Shown here piece by piece: positions 17,996 through 28,600 of a stretch of DNA of 42,358 bases. The translations under genes and the position numbers were made by a program. Every line of letters begins with the position of its first letter. Positions within the stretch are counted from its first letter, which is position 1. Origin of the DNA: Rhypophila decipiens (lineage: Eukaryota > Ascomycota > Sordariomycetes > Sordariales > Naviculisporaceae); contig MU858304.1 of NCBI GenBank assembly GCA_033297075.1, positions 1 through 42,358 of the forward strand. The letters run 5' to 3'. The notes under the pieces are model-generated. The model had not been told where the DNA came from. It did not search any database and worked only from the letters and a program-made list of their open reading frames with translations.

Positions 17996-18338
17996 CAAGT
18001 AAAGTCAAAACAGTAGGTAACAAGCCAGCCAGAGTCCCCCCAATAGCGGTATCCGCAACCTGCACCTGCGTCATCTTGGTATAGACACAGTCGATCAGCA
18101 GAGTACACCGTCTGGCTTCGAAGCGGCGGTCTGGGTTATCCCCGTCGACACATTAATTCACCCATTGCGGCATCAAGGCGGTCCCGGCCCCGAGGTCGCG
18201 TCTGAAAGTGGTCGCCATGGAGCCGCTAAACTGGATGGCGAGGACGGCGCCGATCACAACCAGGCAGAGGAGCAGGAGGCATATTCGGGAGATATTTTGG
18301 AGTTTTATAGCAAAGAATTTAAATTGTGTTGTGCCCAT

Positions 18339-20517
18339 TCAGCTGTGGAAGCTAGCTGGATGAGAAGTAAGTGTTGTTTAGGGAACTCTTACTACCGTAG
18401 TGAGAGCAGGAAAGAAAAGAGCTGAGTGCCAAGGTTGGTGACGTAGACATACAACAAGCTGTGCGACCGGAGATAATGAGGCTTGCTGTCCCGACTCCAG
18501 ACAGATTTTCAGGGCTGGCTGGGCAATGAATGGCCAGCTGCGACTGGTTGAGGCAACTTGGCTCATGACCCAATCCAAGCGCAGAAACGGACCCCAAGGA
18601 AAATAAAAGCATTTTCCAAGCGGGCTACAAATGGACCGGGCATTCTGAGGCTAAGGATCGGCAGTAGACAGCGAGGTTAGTCGAGGTGACTCCTGTACCA
18701 TGGAAATATATCCAAGTGGGAGATCGATATATACTCGATGAAAGAAGGGTACAAATAAGAGGAGACATGGCAACTTTTGTATCATCAGTACTTTGTTGAG
18801 GTACGTTTAAACCGTCATGCAGGCTCACAAACATCACAAATTCGGATGCAGAGAAAGCACAAACCCATCCAGTTCAAGTTTCAGTAAATTCAGCTCGTGT
18901 TATTATGCTACGTATTGATATCAACAAAGTCAGCAAGCCACCAAGAGCAATATCCGCCTAAAAGACAAAATTGTCGCAAAACTCCACAGTAAGAGGGTAA
19001 ACCGAGTCCCAGGGTACTAGTATATAAGAAGAAGGGTATATGGCAAAGGGGAATAATACCCCGCAGTGATAAATCAAATAACATATTTCCATACACATAA
19101 AATCCGTGCTTGTTCCCATATCCAAAAGCCAAACGTCCACCCACCAAAAGAAAACAGAAGCTGTGAGTGGCGACTGCTCAATTACCGAAATTATATTAAC
19201 AAAAGAAAACTTGGGCGAGGTAAGCCAAATGTCCGACAAGGCCGATAAATGCAATCCTCCACCATGGTTGACACGATAAAAGGAAACAAGAGCAAAAATG
19301 AAACTGAAAGCAAGGTGAATATTGCAACAGACGGCCGATCCCTTCTTTTTTTCCTTCCGATGCTGAGCTTTACCCAATGACACTGTACATGTGATAGGAA
19401 TATCCGAGAGACGAATGAAGACTTGGGGGCAGCGGTAGTTGACTGCCCTGGCTCCTCATGTGGACTGCCGGTGTGGTTCGACGGCTATCCAACTGCCATG
19501 TGAGATGGCAATGTGCACGGGCTGGTCCGCCCACTTCGATTGTCGCGGCACGGTACAGAGGTCTCGGGACCGCCCATGGTGGGCAACTGGCCAGGTCTCA
19601 AGACTACGGTAATGAAGACTCGAGGACGCTGCCAAGAACAAGGATGAACGGCTGGTGCAGATTGCGTGCGTCATGCAAGCCCACCATCTCCTTCCCGTGT
19701 ACCCCCGACATGTCCAGGATTCAACAACAGCCAGTTCGCAGGATGCATATCCACAACCTTAGCACACCCAACCCACCAACTGAGGGCTCGACACCATGCC
19801 ACAGTGGCCGCCGACAAATCCTCAGATCGACGTCTGTTTGAGCGCGGATGAGGGCCAACTGTTGGGTAGACCGTATTACGCCTGCAACATGTCGCCTGCA
19901 GTTCAAGACCTTGAGCCAAGCTCAACAGAGTCTGTAACAAGATGACAGAATCGAGGCGGAATCTGGTGTTTTGGTTTGTGCTAAGGCACTGGGATCTGTC
20001 CATCGATCATGCGGGTCGGAGACTTTGGTATGCAGTCTAGGCGCTCGAGATGGAGGTCCAGCTGCGGACCTGATTGGTTAGACAACAGCAGCTGATCATT
20101 CCGGGAATGGTCCCACACCAACCAGCACTCCTTCAAGGGTGGATATAACCTCACGGGAGACGCCCACCAGTCCTGTCCGCTTCCGTTGCTAGAATCCGGA
20201 GTCGAGATCAAAGGCTTCGAGTTGGTGGGGCGCAGCAAAGACCAAGTCTTGATCAGCCTGTCCGAAACACCCGCTATCTCCGCCCAACGCCACCCAGATC
20301 TGGCCGAGTACAAGCTTGTCGTCTCCAGCATGAGTCAACATGGCACACCCAGCTTGGCTCACGGCGCGACCTGCCTGTATAGTGCGGGCCATGGCTTCCC
20401 TTGCACACCGTAACCACGCTTCACACCATGAGCACGAACGAATCCAACGCTATGAGCGGGGAATGACACCCCCCGTCGGTCAGCCATCTCCCTTGATGAC
20501 GGCCACAAACACCTTGT
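18339..20517. other. Intergenic region between the membrane-protein gene and medA
   Basis: Upstream of the membrane-protein gene and downstream of medA. A frame from ATG at 18612 (MLLFSLGSVSALGLG) and another from 18578 overlap it but do not join to the membrane-protein frame by a usable intron. A minus-strand frame at 18958-19383 shows no domain. AT-rich sequence at about 18900-19380. No gene is supported. Confidence 0.5.
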
Positions 20518-23070
20518 CTAGGCGCGTTGTGTGCCGTCGCCGTAGGCTCCACCGTCATAGACTTGCCCGTGGGCGTGGCTGGCGGCGGTTGAGTAACCAT
20601 CGGCAACCGAGTAATTGTCCCAGCTGCGTGTGTGACTCTGCGAGACTGGTACCGTCGAGTGGCCATAGCCGGTTTGGGAATGGTGTGGGCTGTGGTGCGC
20701 CGGGCCCGAGATGCTGTACGGAGATGTGAGATTCTGCATGGCACCTCGACTGTCGTACGCAGTCAGCGTCGAGATCCTAAGACCAGATGAGGTAACGGGC
20801 GAGTTGGTTTCATGCTTCACTGCTGGAGACATGGTTCTCGCAGATGTTGCATATGTTGGCCATGAAGACACGCCAGGAAGCTGCCGTGGGCTCGTCATGG
20901 AATCTACCTGATGGTGCTGGCTCGTGCTCATGTAGCCGCCAGCCGATGCCGACTCGGACGCGTTGGCTGGTGATACCGAGTTGGGTGTAGGCGGAAGAAG
21001 CGGGTAGGACCCGTTCATGCCTGGCGGAATCATGTGGGAGGTGGCAGCCGAAGCCTCGACGCTTGCCATTGAAGCGCTGTATTTCCCTATGATCTTCTTT
21101 AGTGCGTTGGCCAACGTCTTCCATGGGAAAACCTTGACGTCTTTTTCGATGTTGCGAGGCTTGGGATTCCCGAACGCCATGATGACCTTGAAGAACTCCT
21201 CACTCTCGGCCTTGCCCTTGCTGACAGTCACAGGATGGTATCCTTCGAGGTTTCTGCGGATGCGGTTCTTCTCTTCCACCGTGAACTTGCTGGGTGCTGC
21301 CGCGAGCTGTTCGAGAAGGTAAATCGTGTCGACCGACGTGACAAAACACTCGTTCTTCTCGGCCCACCAGATACAGCTGATGCATGTGCTGCTCGGATTT
21401 CTCTCCGACTCTCTGACTGGCTTGAACGAGGCCGTCAACTGGCTGCCGTTCTGCCGTTTGGTGAACATGACAAGTCGTCGCTTATTGGCCCACTCCTCCT
21501 GAGTCCAGTTCTCTGCCATGCTTCCGAGATCACCAACGATGTCCAGCACAGCTTTCGTCGGATAAAAGCCAGGGTATTGACTGTACCCAGTCCCAGCCGA
21601 TCCACTTCCAGGTTGATTCATGGTGCTTGTCCGAATCAGCCGAGGTACCGATTGCGTGTTCGTGTGGTGGAGGGAGGCCAAGCCCTGTCGGGTTGTGGAC
21701 GTGTGCGAGGAAGGAGAAAGAGCTGTCGCTGAGCCACGGATAGAATCGAGCTGACTTCCGAATGGAGTCCAGCCTGTGCCGTGTGGCGACCGGAGGACCG
21801 GCGGCACACGGGAATAGTGATCCGGATAAGTTGCCGTCCGGTGAAATGATCCGATCATGTTGCTGGCAGCGGTATTGTAACCACTGGGAGCAGTGTTGGT
21901 GTAGTCGGCCTGCGCATGGGCTTGGACTTGACCGACAGCCGTGGGCCCTGATACTCCTGGAGGGAAGCCATAGGTATTTGTAGTCGGGTCAGCAGCCAGT
22001 CCCTGATGAACAGACGAGCTGGACGTGCTGGCCTGCATCTGTAGGCTCTGGTGGGGTGGGCTGGTACGCTGGACAGGTGACCTCTTGGGCGACCCCAGAT
22101 CTGGCGGACTGGTGTCACCCGCACTGCCAATTCCCACACTCCCACTGGCGTTTCCGCCTTGCGACGTGTTGTACGTAAACGCACCTGCGTCATTCACGCG
22201 TGCCATCTCTTCCCCGTTAGGCCCGTCAACAAGGAGCGTTAGAGGAACATTGCTCAGTGATGGACAGCCAGTGCTGAGGAACTGAGGAGCCTCTGTCGTG
22301 ACAGTGTATGTGCAGGTGCCGTTGGCATCCTCCGATTCCTTTTGGATTTGCGTGTTGCATCTCTGTGACCCAAACACAACCGAGACAAATGGTGATGAGG
22401 CCACAGCCATGGCGCCTGTGCCGAAATCGTACTGACTTGTTACCTTGAGCGTCACTTTGGTCCCATGAGATCCGCTGCTGGGATGGCAAGAAAGAACGTT
22501 GATATTTGAGGCTGACTGAGCCGCAAGGTACTGCCCAGATGCACCACTGTTCGCGGCGAATGCCATCCTCAGACGGTGAGCATTCTGCGCATCAATCGTA
22601 GAGAGTGACTGAGGCGAGTAGTCGGGATATGGCGAGTTTCCATACCCTGCATTTTGGAGAAGTGTAATCACCATGTCAGTCGTGTCACAATCATACTTCT
22701 TCTTCTTGCGTCGGAGCTCACCTTGTAGTTGTGGCTTGTATGCCGACATGGGTAGGAGACCAGTCGGGGAGTCCCCGCGAAGGCCTCCTCGCACAGCTTC
22801 TTCTTCCAAACGGATGGTCAAAGTCTCAGGTGATTCAATTTGTTCGTCGACAATGATTGTCCGTTCTGTGTGGTACCCGGGCTGCGGCACGAGATAAAAC
22901 GTCAGTCTTTCATGTTCAGAATGTTGTGGCTCAACCGGCACAGCTCCCAAGGTCCTGAGATTGCCATCCCAGAACCACAGTTCGGAGAAGGATGAAATAA
23001 CGCCCAATTGGACAAGAGAGGGGGTACTCACACCGACGTAAATGGGCTGTTCCAACCTGATGCCCGACAT
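20518..23070 (-). CDS. medA: MedA/Medusa-type developmental regulator (Neurospora acon-3 type)
   Basis: A single uninterrupted frame of 850 residues from ATG at 23070. Medusa proteins are nuclear regulators of conidiophore development in ascomycetes. Three blocks support the call. Residues 123-160 are basic (RRKKKK) followed by YDCDTTDMVITLLQNAGYGN. Residues about 191-301 look like an IPT/TIG-type beta domain (CHPSSGSHGTKVTLKV). Residues about 520-667 are the strongly conserved core, with RRLVMFTKRQNGSQLTASF, CISCIWWAEKNECFVTSVD, TIYLLEQL, FTVEEKNRIRRNLEG and KPRNIEKDVKVFPWKTLANA. The linkers are Ser/Pro/Thr-rich and the tail is His/Gly/Tyr-rich. A GTGAGT...CTCAG stretch (77 nt, about 22965-23041) looks like an intron but splicing it would break the frame, so the open frame is kept. 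The gene is intact and sits beside a very long upstream gap. The name rests on recalled family motifs. Confidence 0.85.
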   Translation of the reverse strand: MSGIRLEQPIYVGVSTPSLVQLGVISSFSELWFWDGNLRTLGAVPVEPQHSEHERLTFYLVPQPGYHTERTIIVDEQIESPETLTIRLEEEAVRGGLRGDSPTGLLPMSAYKPQLQGELRRKKKKYDCDTTDMVITLLQNAGYGNSPYPDYSPQSLSTIDAQNAHRLRMAFAANSGASGQYLAAQSASNINVLSCHPSSGSHGTKVTLKVTSQYDFGTGAMAVASSPFVSVVFGSQRCNTQIQKESEDANGTCTYTVTTEAPQFLSTGCPSLSNVPLTLLVDGPNGEEMARVNDAGAFTYNTSQGGNASGSVGIGSAGDTSPPDLGSPKRSPVQRTSPPHQSLQMQASTSSSSVHQGLAADPTTNTYGFPPGVSGPTAVGQVQAHAQADYTNTAPSGYNTAASNMIGSFHRTATYPDHYSRVPPVLRSPHGTGWTPFGSQLDSIRGSATALSPSSHTSTTRQGLASLHHTNTQSVPRLIRTSTMNQPGSGSAGTGYSQYPGFYPTKAVLDIVGDLGSMAENWTQEEWANKRRLVMFTKRQNGSQLTASFKPVRESERNPSSTCISCIWWAEKNECFVTSVDTIYLLEQLAAAPSKFTVEEKNRIRRNLEGYHPVTVSKGKAESEEFFKVIMAFGNPKPRNIEKDVKVFPWKTLANALKKIIGKYSASMASVEASAATSHMIPPGMNGSYPLLPPTPNSVSPANASESASAGGYMSTSQHHQVDSMTSPRQLPGVSSWPTYATSARTMSPAVKHETNSPVTSSGLRISTLTAYDSRGAMQNLTSPYSISGPAHHSPHHSQTGYGHSTVPVSQSHTRSWDNYSVADGYSTAASHAHGQVYDGGAYGDGTQRA

Positions 23071-25600
23071 TCAAACTGATTTCCAAAAGAATGCTCTAAT
23101 AATCTTCAAATCGAACCGATAACGACTGTCCGCGTGGTTCCTGTCCTGCGAGATTTGATTTTGTCGTCGGAGTTGATGTCCGTCCTATATATCGTCGAAT
23201 ATGCCCTGATCCTTTGTTGAGCGGCAAACTGATGCACTGATACGACTCCTCCGAATAGCAAAACAGATTCCAGTTTCAGATAACCAGGACCACAAAGAGG
23301 ACGAGAGGACAAAAGCGTTGAAACGAGCAATGGGCTACCGGGACTCTGTCACGATATTGGTCAGTCATGCTCACGGCCGCAACGAAGGAATGAAAACTGC
23401 TGTCAAAGCATAGCACTTGCTCGCGCTCTACCATCAAAGGGGGTGATCAAAATTGGCTGGACAATACTTACTTAGTCCTTCAATAGCCGAAATGGACTGA
23501 TGTCGAGTTGAGAAACGGTTGGCAGCTTCGTTGCTGTGAAATCTGCGAGTTGAAGGGATGCAGCTATCCTGAACCTGTTCGCGTGGTAAGGTGTTAGACG
23601 TGATGCACAGGTCTGTTGGTGATAGAAGCACGAGAAACAAGAAAGAAGGATGCAAGACAGGTTCGAAACAGTGTGTTGGTGAGGAAAGATAAAGGGTTTT
23701 GGAGAAGAGAAAGACATAGGGAGGCGGATGGTAAAGACACGGACCGCAAGTTGCATTTCTTGTGAGGGTTGGAGTGTTGATCAAGTCAAAACCGCACCGG
23801 AACGCTGTCTGAGATCTAGACTTGCAGCCAAAAGAACAGAACTCGAAGCATCCACAGGTTTACAAGTCCTTTCCTGGGCCTGTATATCCTGTTGTTTCGT
23901 CTCTTTGGTGCGAGGACGCTAGTTGGGGGGTCCCTTTGCTGTTCTCCCCACCCTTACTGCCCCAATGTAGGTGACCTCTTGATCTTGTCAGGACCGCAGA
24001 TGACAACGTCTGGAAGACAGGTGATATAAAAAGCAGAGAGACAGGGATTTGACCGTTGAATGCGAGATTCCATGTTTCTCAAGAGACTTGGATCATGCAA
24101 GGGTCACTTGGAGGGTGGAGGCCTGCTCTCCGTGGGTGTGTGTCAGGAAGGTTGCAAGGATAGAGAGACAGCCTGTGGCGGGAATCGAGACAAAAGAATT
24201 CCTTGCCAGCAACACGTCTGTCCAGACTCTGGGCGGCTCTTGATGCAGAAAGTAGACCAGCAAAGCAGACCAAGAGAGGTTTGGAAAAGTGAAAGGGGTA
24301 AGAGGTAAGAGGTAAGAGGTCATGCCGCCCAAAACTCCGACGAAATAAGTGATATAAGCGACAGCTCCAAGCCAGGACAGGACGTGAAAAAAAAAAGGAC
24401 AGAGACGTGCTGCTAGTGTGCGAGAAAAGAAAAGAGCGGGCGGGATTTGGATGGGCAGCAGGGATGCTAGCTGGCGAGCTACGGGCGGTAGGTGTACTCA
24501 CTCAACTGGCAGACTAGCGTCGTGTAAGTGCAGATTGCCAAGCTTGGCTGTTGCACACCTGGGGTGTGGCTTTAAAACGAGTGACCGGGTTGGCCTGGAC
24601 CGGGTGGTCGAATGAGGTGCTGGGATGTATTTCCGTGCAGGGATTATCTGGGAGGCTTGTTAGGAACTCCAACCATTGGTGGTGTGGGGGTAAGCCCACC
24701 TGAGAAATGCTGCACGCACAGGGGGGGGGAAGAGAGATCTGCTTCGTGTATCTCGGTACGTATCCCAGATCAGCTGGGTGGTAGTGCAGCACCTGTTCAA
24801 TCCCTGTGATGAGCAGCGTGGGCGATCTGTGTCCGGCACTTCCACGGCTCACTTCGTATCATCCGTCGGAACGATCCAAGTATCGCCCAGTGGGAAAGCA
24901 CTCGTTGCGATGGGAAATCTCGGAGAGAAAGAACGTCAACCAAGAGGTAGATCCGCCGATAACCCTATCCCCAAAAGGAGGGTGTCGTCTTGGGCGTGCA
25001 GTGCAAGTCGAATTAATGGTCTGCTGATTGGCCAAGAGTGGTTCCGCGGCGGGAAAACTATTGGATGATCACGGATGGGGATCGTCGATACGTCTTTGCG
25101 ATTGCTAGACCGACGCACTGCGAGTATAATGAGCATCAGCATTGTACCGTCCATACATACGAACATGGGAATGGTAAATATCACTGTGGATGGGATCGGG
25201 AAGGTGGATGATTGCCAGGCCAAACTAGCCCCCTGCCACCAAGACGGACAGCATCTGTCTGGTGGTCTTGTCACTTGCGGTAACAAGCCCCGGAACCAAC
25301 CGCGCGTGTAATCGGCAGGCGCATTAGTTTGGGCAAAGTGCGCATTAGTCGCTCCCCAGCTGGCATGCACAGCAGCTAAATGCGTACCGGGGGACCCAAA
25401 GTCGAGCGGCTGGTGCGTCCCAAGTGCACATTTGGGCGCTGGTTTCCAGCTCAACCGCCGTAACAGCTCCCGCGGTACCAGCTTGGCGGGAGACTTGGGG
25501 CTGCTCTTGGGGCTGGGGTAACAGAAAACGACGAGATGTCAGCTGTCGGAACATACCGAACCCGCTCCAAAGACCCTTCTTCCTCGCCACCTAGAAGCAG
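23071..25600. promoter_or_regulatory. Upstream region of medA
   Basis: No supported gene. On the minus strand a TATATA stretch lies at about 23190. A GTAAGTATT donor-like site at 23471, with a branch-like CTGAC and a CAG further down, could be a 5' leader intron. Three GGTAAGA copies occur at 24297-24317. Long leaders are known for developmental regulators of this type in fungi, so parts of this may be transcribed. Inference only. Confidence 0.35.
24297..24317. repeat. Three tandem GGTAAGA units
   Basis: Three perfect 7-base copies upstream of medA, with a partial fourth (GGT). No known factor site is recognised. Confidence 0.9.
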
Positions 25601-28600
25601 CTATCAATGTCGAGGTTGGTTATAAAGCTGTGCTTCGCATGACCATTCGATGTCTCCTTGCTCCAAAACACCAGCGCCTTGAAGCATGCCAGCAAAGCAA
25701 GACCGGCGACGGGCGTAGTCTCGAGACTGGATATTGCTATTGTGTCGAGTGAATGACGTAACCGATCGCCGACGAGATGGTTATGGAAGAATGGAGGTGA
25801 GCAAAACGAGGAAAGGTTCTAACAAGGAGGACCAGTAGAAAATGGTTTGCTGCCAAAAGCCAGTGTTTCCAGATGAGGAGAGTCCAGCATAGATGAGGGA
25901 ATAAGGACAGAATATAACACAGACCCGATGTTGGTGAAATAGGATGTTTTTTTCGGAACAGAGAAGCGTCTTGTACGGATACATATGCTATGGGTTGAGG
26001 CACATCAGCACCCGGCAATGCTGCCGAACGGAAGCTGAGACCCCAGGACGAGTTTGCTGGGAGACTGCACGCAGCCATCCATAGACGCATCATCCATGAC
26101 TCTCGGGGAGCATGCCGGGGTGTCAAGGATGGCCATGGATAGTCGATCCGGCGCATCAACGGAAGTGATTGCATGCTTGTAACCAGTCGACGGGTCCAGG
26201 TCCCAGGTCCAGGACATGCAGCGTAATGAAGTGCTAGGATACAAGAGCTGCTCTCTGCTGCTGCTGATGGCGATGGATGCCTCTGTGGAAACCTCTGGCA
26301 CGATACACGGAGCATCTCAGAGCAGCCGAAAGCTGTATTCGGGCATGCAAGGCATGTTGGAAAAGATGTCTTTTTCCAGGGATCAGGCATGCTCGGTTAG
26401 CGTGGGGAGACCACCGGAGAGACTGCAAATTTGGCTGGGCACTTGCACCAGTGTGGTTAAACAGAGAATATTGCTCTGTGGGAGATACGGGCGTAGTGTA
26501 ATTACCTCTTGCTGCTATCAAGCCGACCAGACGCACAAGTAACCGCTGTAGACATCACCTTCGGAGGCCAAGAGCAAGGAATCCCCGACGACGAACATCC
26601 GAATCCGCCACCCGCCAACAAAACCCGCCAGCCCGTGTTGCCTGAGTGGGCAAGGTCGGGCCCGGTCTGGATTTATAATCTTGTGCACTCATCGTGCAAA
26701 CCCGCTCCTGCTCTTACGACTGGGCAAAGGCGAGCAATGTTCACGGTGTGGAAAGGGTTCCCCGTGATGTCCATTCATCGGTGATGCTCGAGACCGGGAG
26801 AGTGAGAGGGTGAGGGATGACCAGGTCACCAAGGAGCATCAGTGACCGGGGGCCAATAGACTTGTCCGATCGATTGGGCAAATTAGATGTGAGAGATTTT
26901 TCTCGTGATAATGGAGATGAATGCCAGTTTGAGGGCCAGTGCCGGATGACGAGGAGCATTTCTTCATTTTCTTTTTGAGCTGTTGTACCAGTGATGCTGG
27001 GTTCAATTTCTGGTCAGAAAAGTGAAAGGTTTTCTGTGGGGAAGTGATCTGTCAAACTTTGGCAGTGGCCGAGTGGGGCTTGTGCCGTTCGTTTGCCTTT
27101 CTTCCTCAGCGGTTTTTGCTTACCCTTTCTTTGACGGCAGAGTTTAAAAACCTTGGACAATTCAAGGAAGGAGCCGATCCGGTGGCTCCACTCGACTTTC
27201 ATCGGAGTCTGTCGAGAAGATCTAATCATGTTCCGGATGGCAATTAGCCCAACTTCCCCACGGGTCATCACGAGCATGGGTGACAGACAGGCGGGATCGA
27301 GCTTTGTGGCGGGCAGTTTGTTACCTGGTGGTCACTCGACAGTATTTTCAGTATTGTACTGTACAGGACCACTCCACCTCGGTGAGGTATCCAATGGTGG
27401 CGGGGCGGGTTGTTACACAAGCTCACTCGGGGCCGGGGCATCCCACCTCGTCCTCCGGTCTCCATCGATCTCGGCACCTACCGCCAACTCCCGAATTGTT
27501 CAGCTAAAGTCTATCTCTTACACTAGTGTGAATATACCATTACGGTACGTGATTGTTGGCAAGTGCCATCAAATGGCAGCTCCCTCCTGACAACCCCGGA
27601 AAGTCTGGCGCCACAGTAGCACTGCCCGCAATTGGCCGTTCTTGCCACAAGAGAGGCGTGCGGTCTTCAAATCAACACCTTATTTCCGAATTCGATCGAT
27701 CCATGTGCCATCAGCATTTGTCCCACCACTGGAAAGAATCGCAAGCTCGTAAATCCATCTTTTTTCGTGTCCAGCAGGCTTACTTTCACGCAGATACGTC
27801 CAAGTCGCCAAGATCAAGCCACACCAGGGAATAGGGACGGGAATGGGATAGGTGTATGGAGTATGTACCTGTTACTCCGTACGTCTTTCTTTGCTGCCGT
27901 TTTTCTTTTCTCGGATCTCGTACCCTTCTTTTTATCCAGCATGTTCCGTCATGGACCACGTTGCCTGGCCCGGATCATACATGGGAGTTTTATATTCGAA
28001 CGGGACTGTTGCGACGCAATTCTCCTAACGGTCGACAAGTCTCACCCGAACTCCTTTCTCATCCTCCAGATACGTCATTCGAGAGGATCAACGCTCGAGC
28101 TTGAGCTTCGAATCTGGCCTATCAAGGCTATCATGGATTCGGCACTATCACACAGCACTTCCAACATGTCTTCACTTTGCCTGCATCTGCGGGAGTCTTC
28201 AGCTGGGAAAGGTTGTCAGAAACTATCCTCCACCTCTTGATACGAGATCGGCGTCCCAGCGAGTGGTTAGCTGTCCCGTTCTCAGTTGAATACCTCCTGT
28301 GAAGGCCTAAGTCTTTTTTTCCAACCGTCAAATCACCCACTTGCTTCCCCATGCCGGCATGCCTAGACCTGGAACGCTTTTGGAATAAAACAGTCCTGAC
28401 ATGGTTCATGGCAGTCAAGACCGTCCCATGCCTTGGCTCCACGTCACACCGCTGCTCCATTTGTGCGCTGCCGATTCTACTGGTCTCTAGGCTCGTACAA
28501 GCCCTCTACCTGATCCTAGAGAGGCTGCTGGATCTCCTTTGCCCGGCGCGCCCTTTGATTTGTGCGTCGACTTGGCGTCTTGTGGTCCGGCAATGGCTTG

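Larger units (their letters stand above)
17074..18338 (-). pseudogene. Multi-pass membrane protein gene with one in-frame stop
   Basis: From ATG at 18338 the frame gives a first membrane segment (ICLLLLCLVVIGAVLAIQFSG), then LGAGTALMPQWVN, then TAA at 18155-18153. It continues in the same frame with CVDGDNPDRRFEARRC and VQVADTAIGGTLAGLLPTVL. A 155-nt intron (17995-17841) joins TTG|GT to CAG|CT in frame. The second exon has membrane segments at GKTIGDIIIIACTGVLVW, FSWTVGCMLWIVFALLLLHA and two near the C terminus (AAAIYVYGTVVYLSVLFLGA and the stretch after it). The full length would be 369 residues. The matching composition on both sides of the TAA suggests one mutated codon, for example from CAA. 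If translation starts at the ATG at 18074 instead, a shorter protein without the first segment is possible. The family is not recognised. The donor GTGATT is non-optimal. Confidence 0.65.

Noticed and set aside
18352..18612. Signal-peptide-like frame MLLFSLGSVSALGLG as first exon of the membrane-protein gene
   Set aside because: Possible introns lead into stops, and an in-frame TGA lies just before the ATG at 18338.
22965..23041. GTGAGT...CTCAG stretch in medA that looks like a 77-nt intron
   Set aside because: Removing it from any of the three nearby donors breaks the reading frame at once, while the unspliced frame is open through the whole gene.
24936..25454. 172-codon minus-strand frame upstream of medA
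   Set aside because: No domain, and it lies in the putative medA control region. Judged chance.
25737..26390. 217-codon minus-strand frame
   Set aside because: Composition rich in Ser, Cys, Trp and Pro, no domain, competing frames on the other strand. Judged a chance frame.
27632..28240. 202-codon plus-strand frame
   Set aside because: No domain, and codon and residue use look random.
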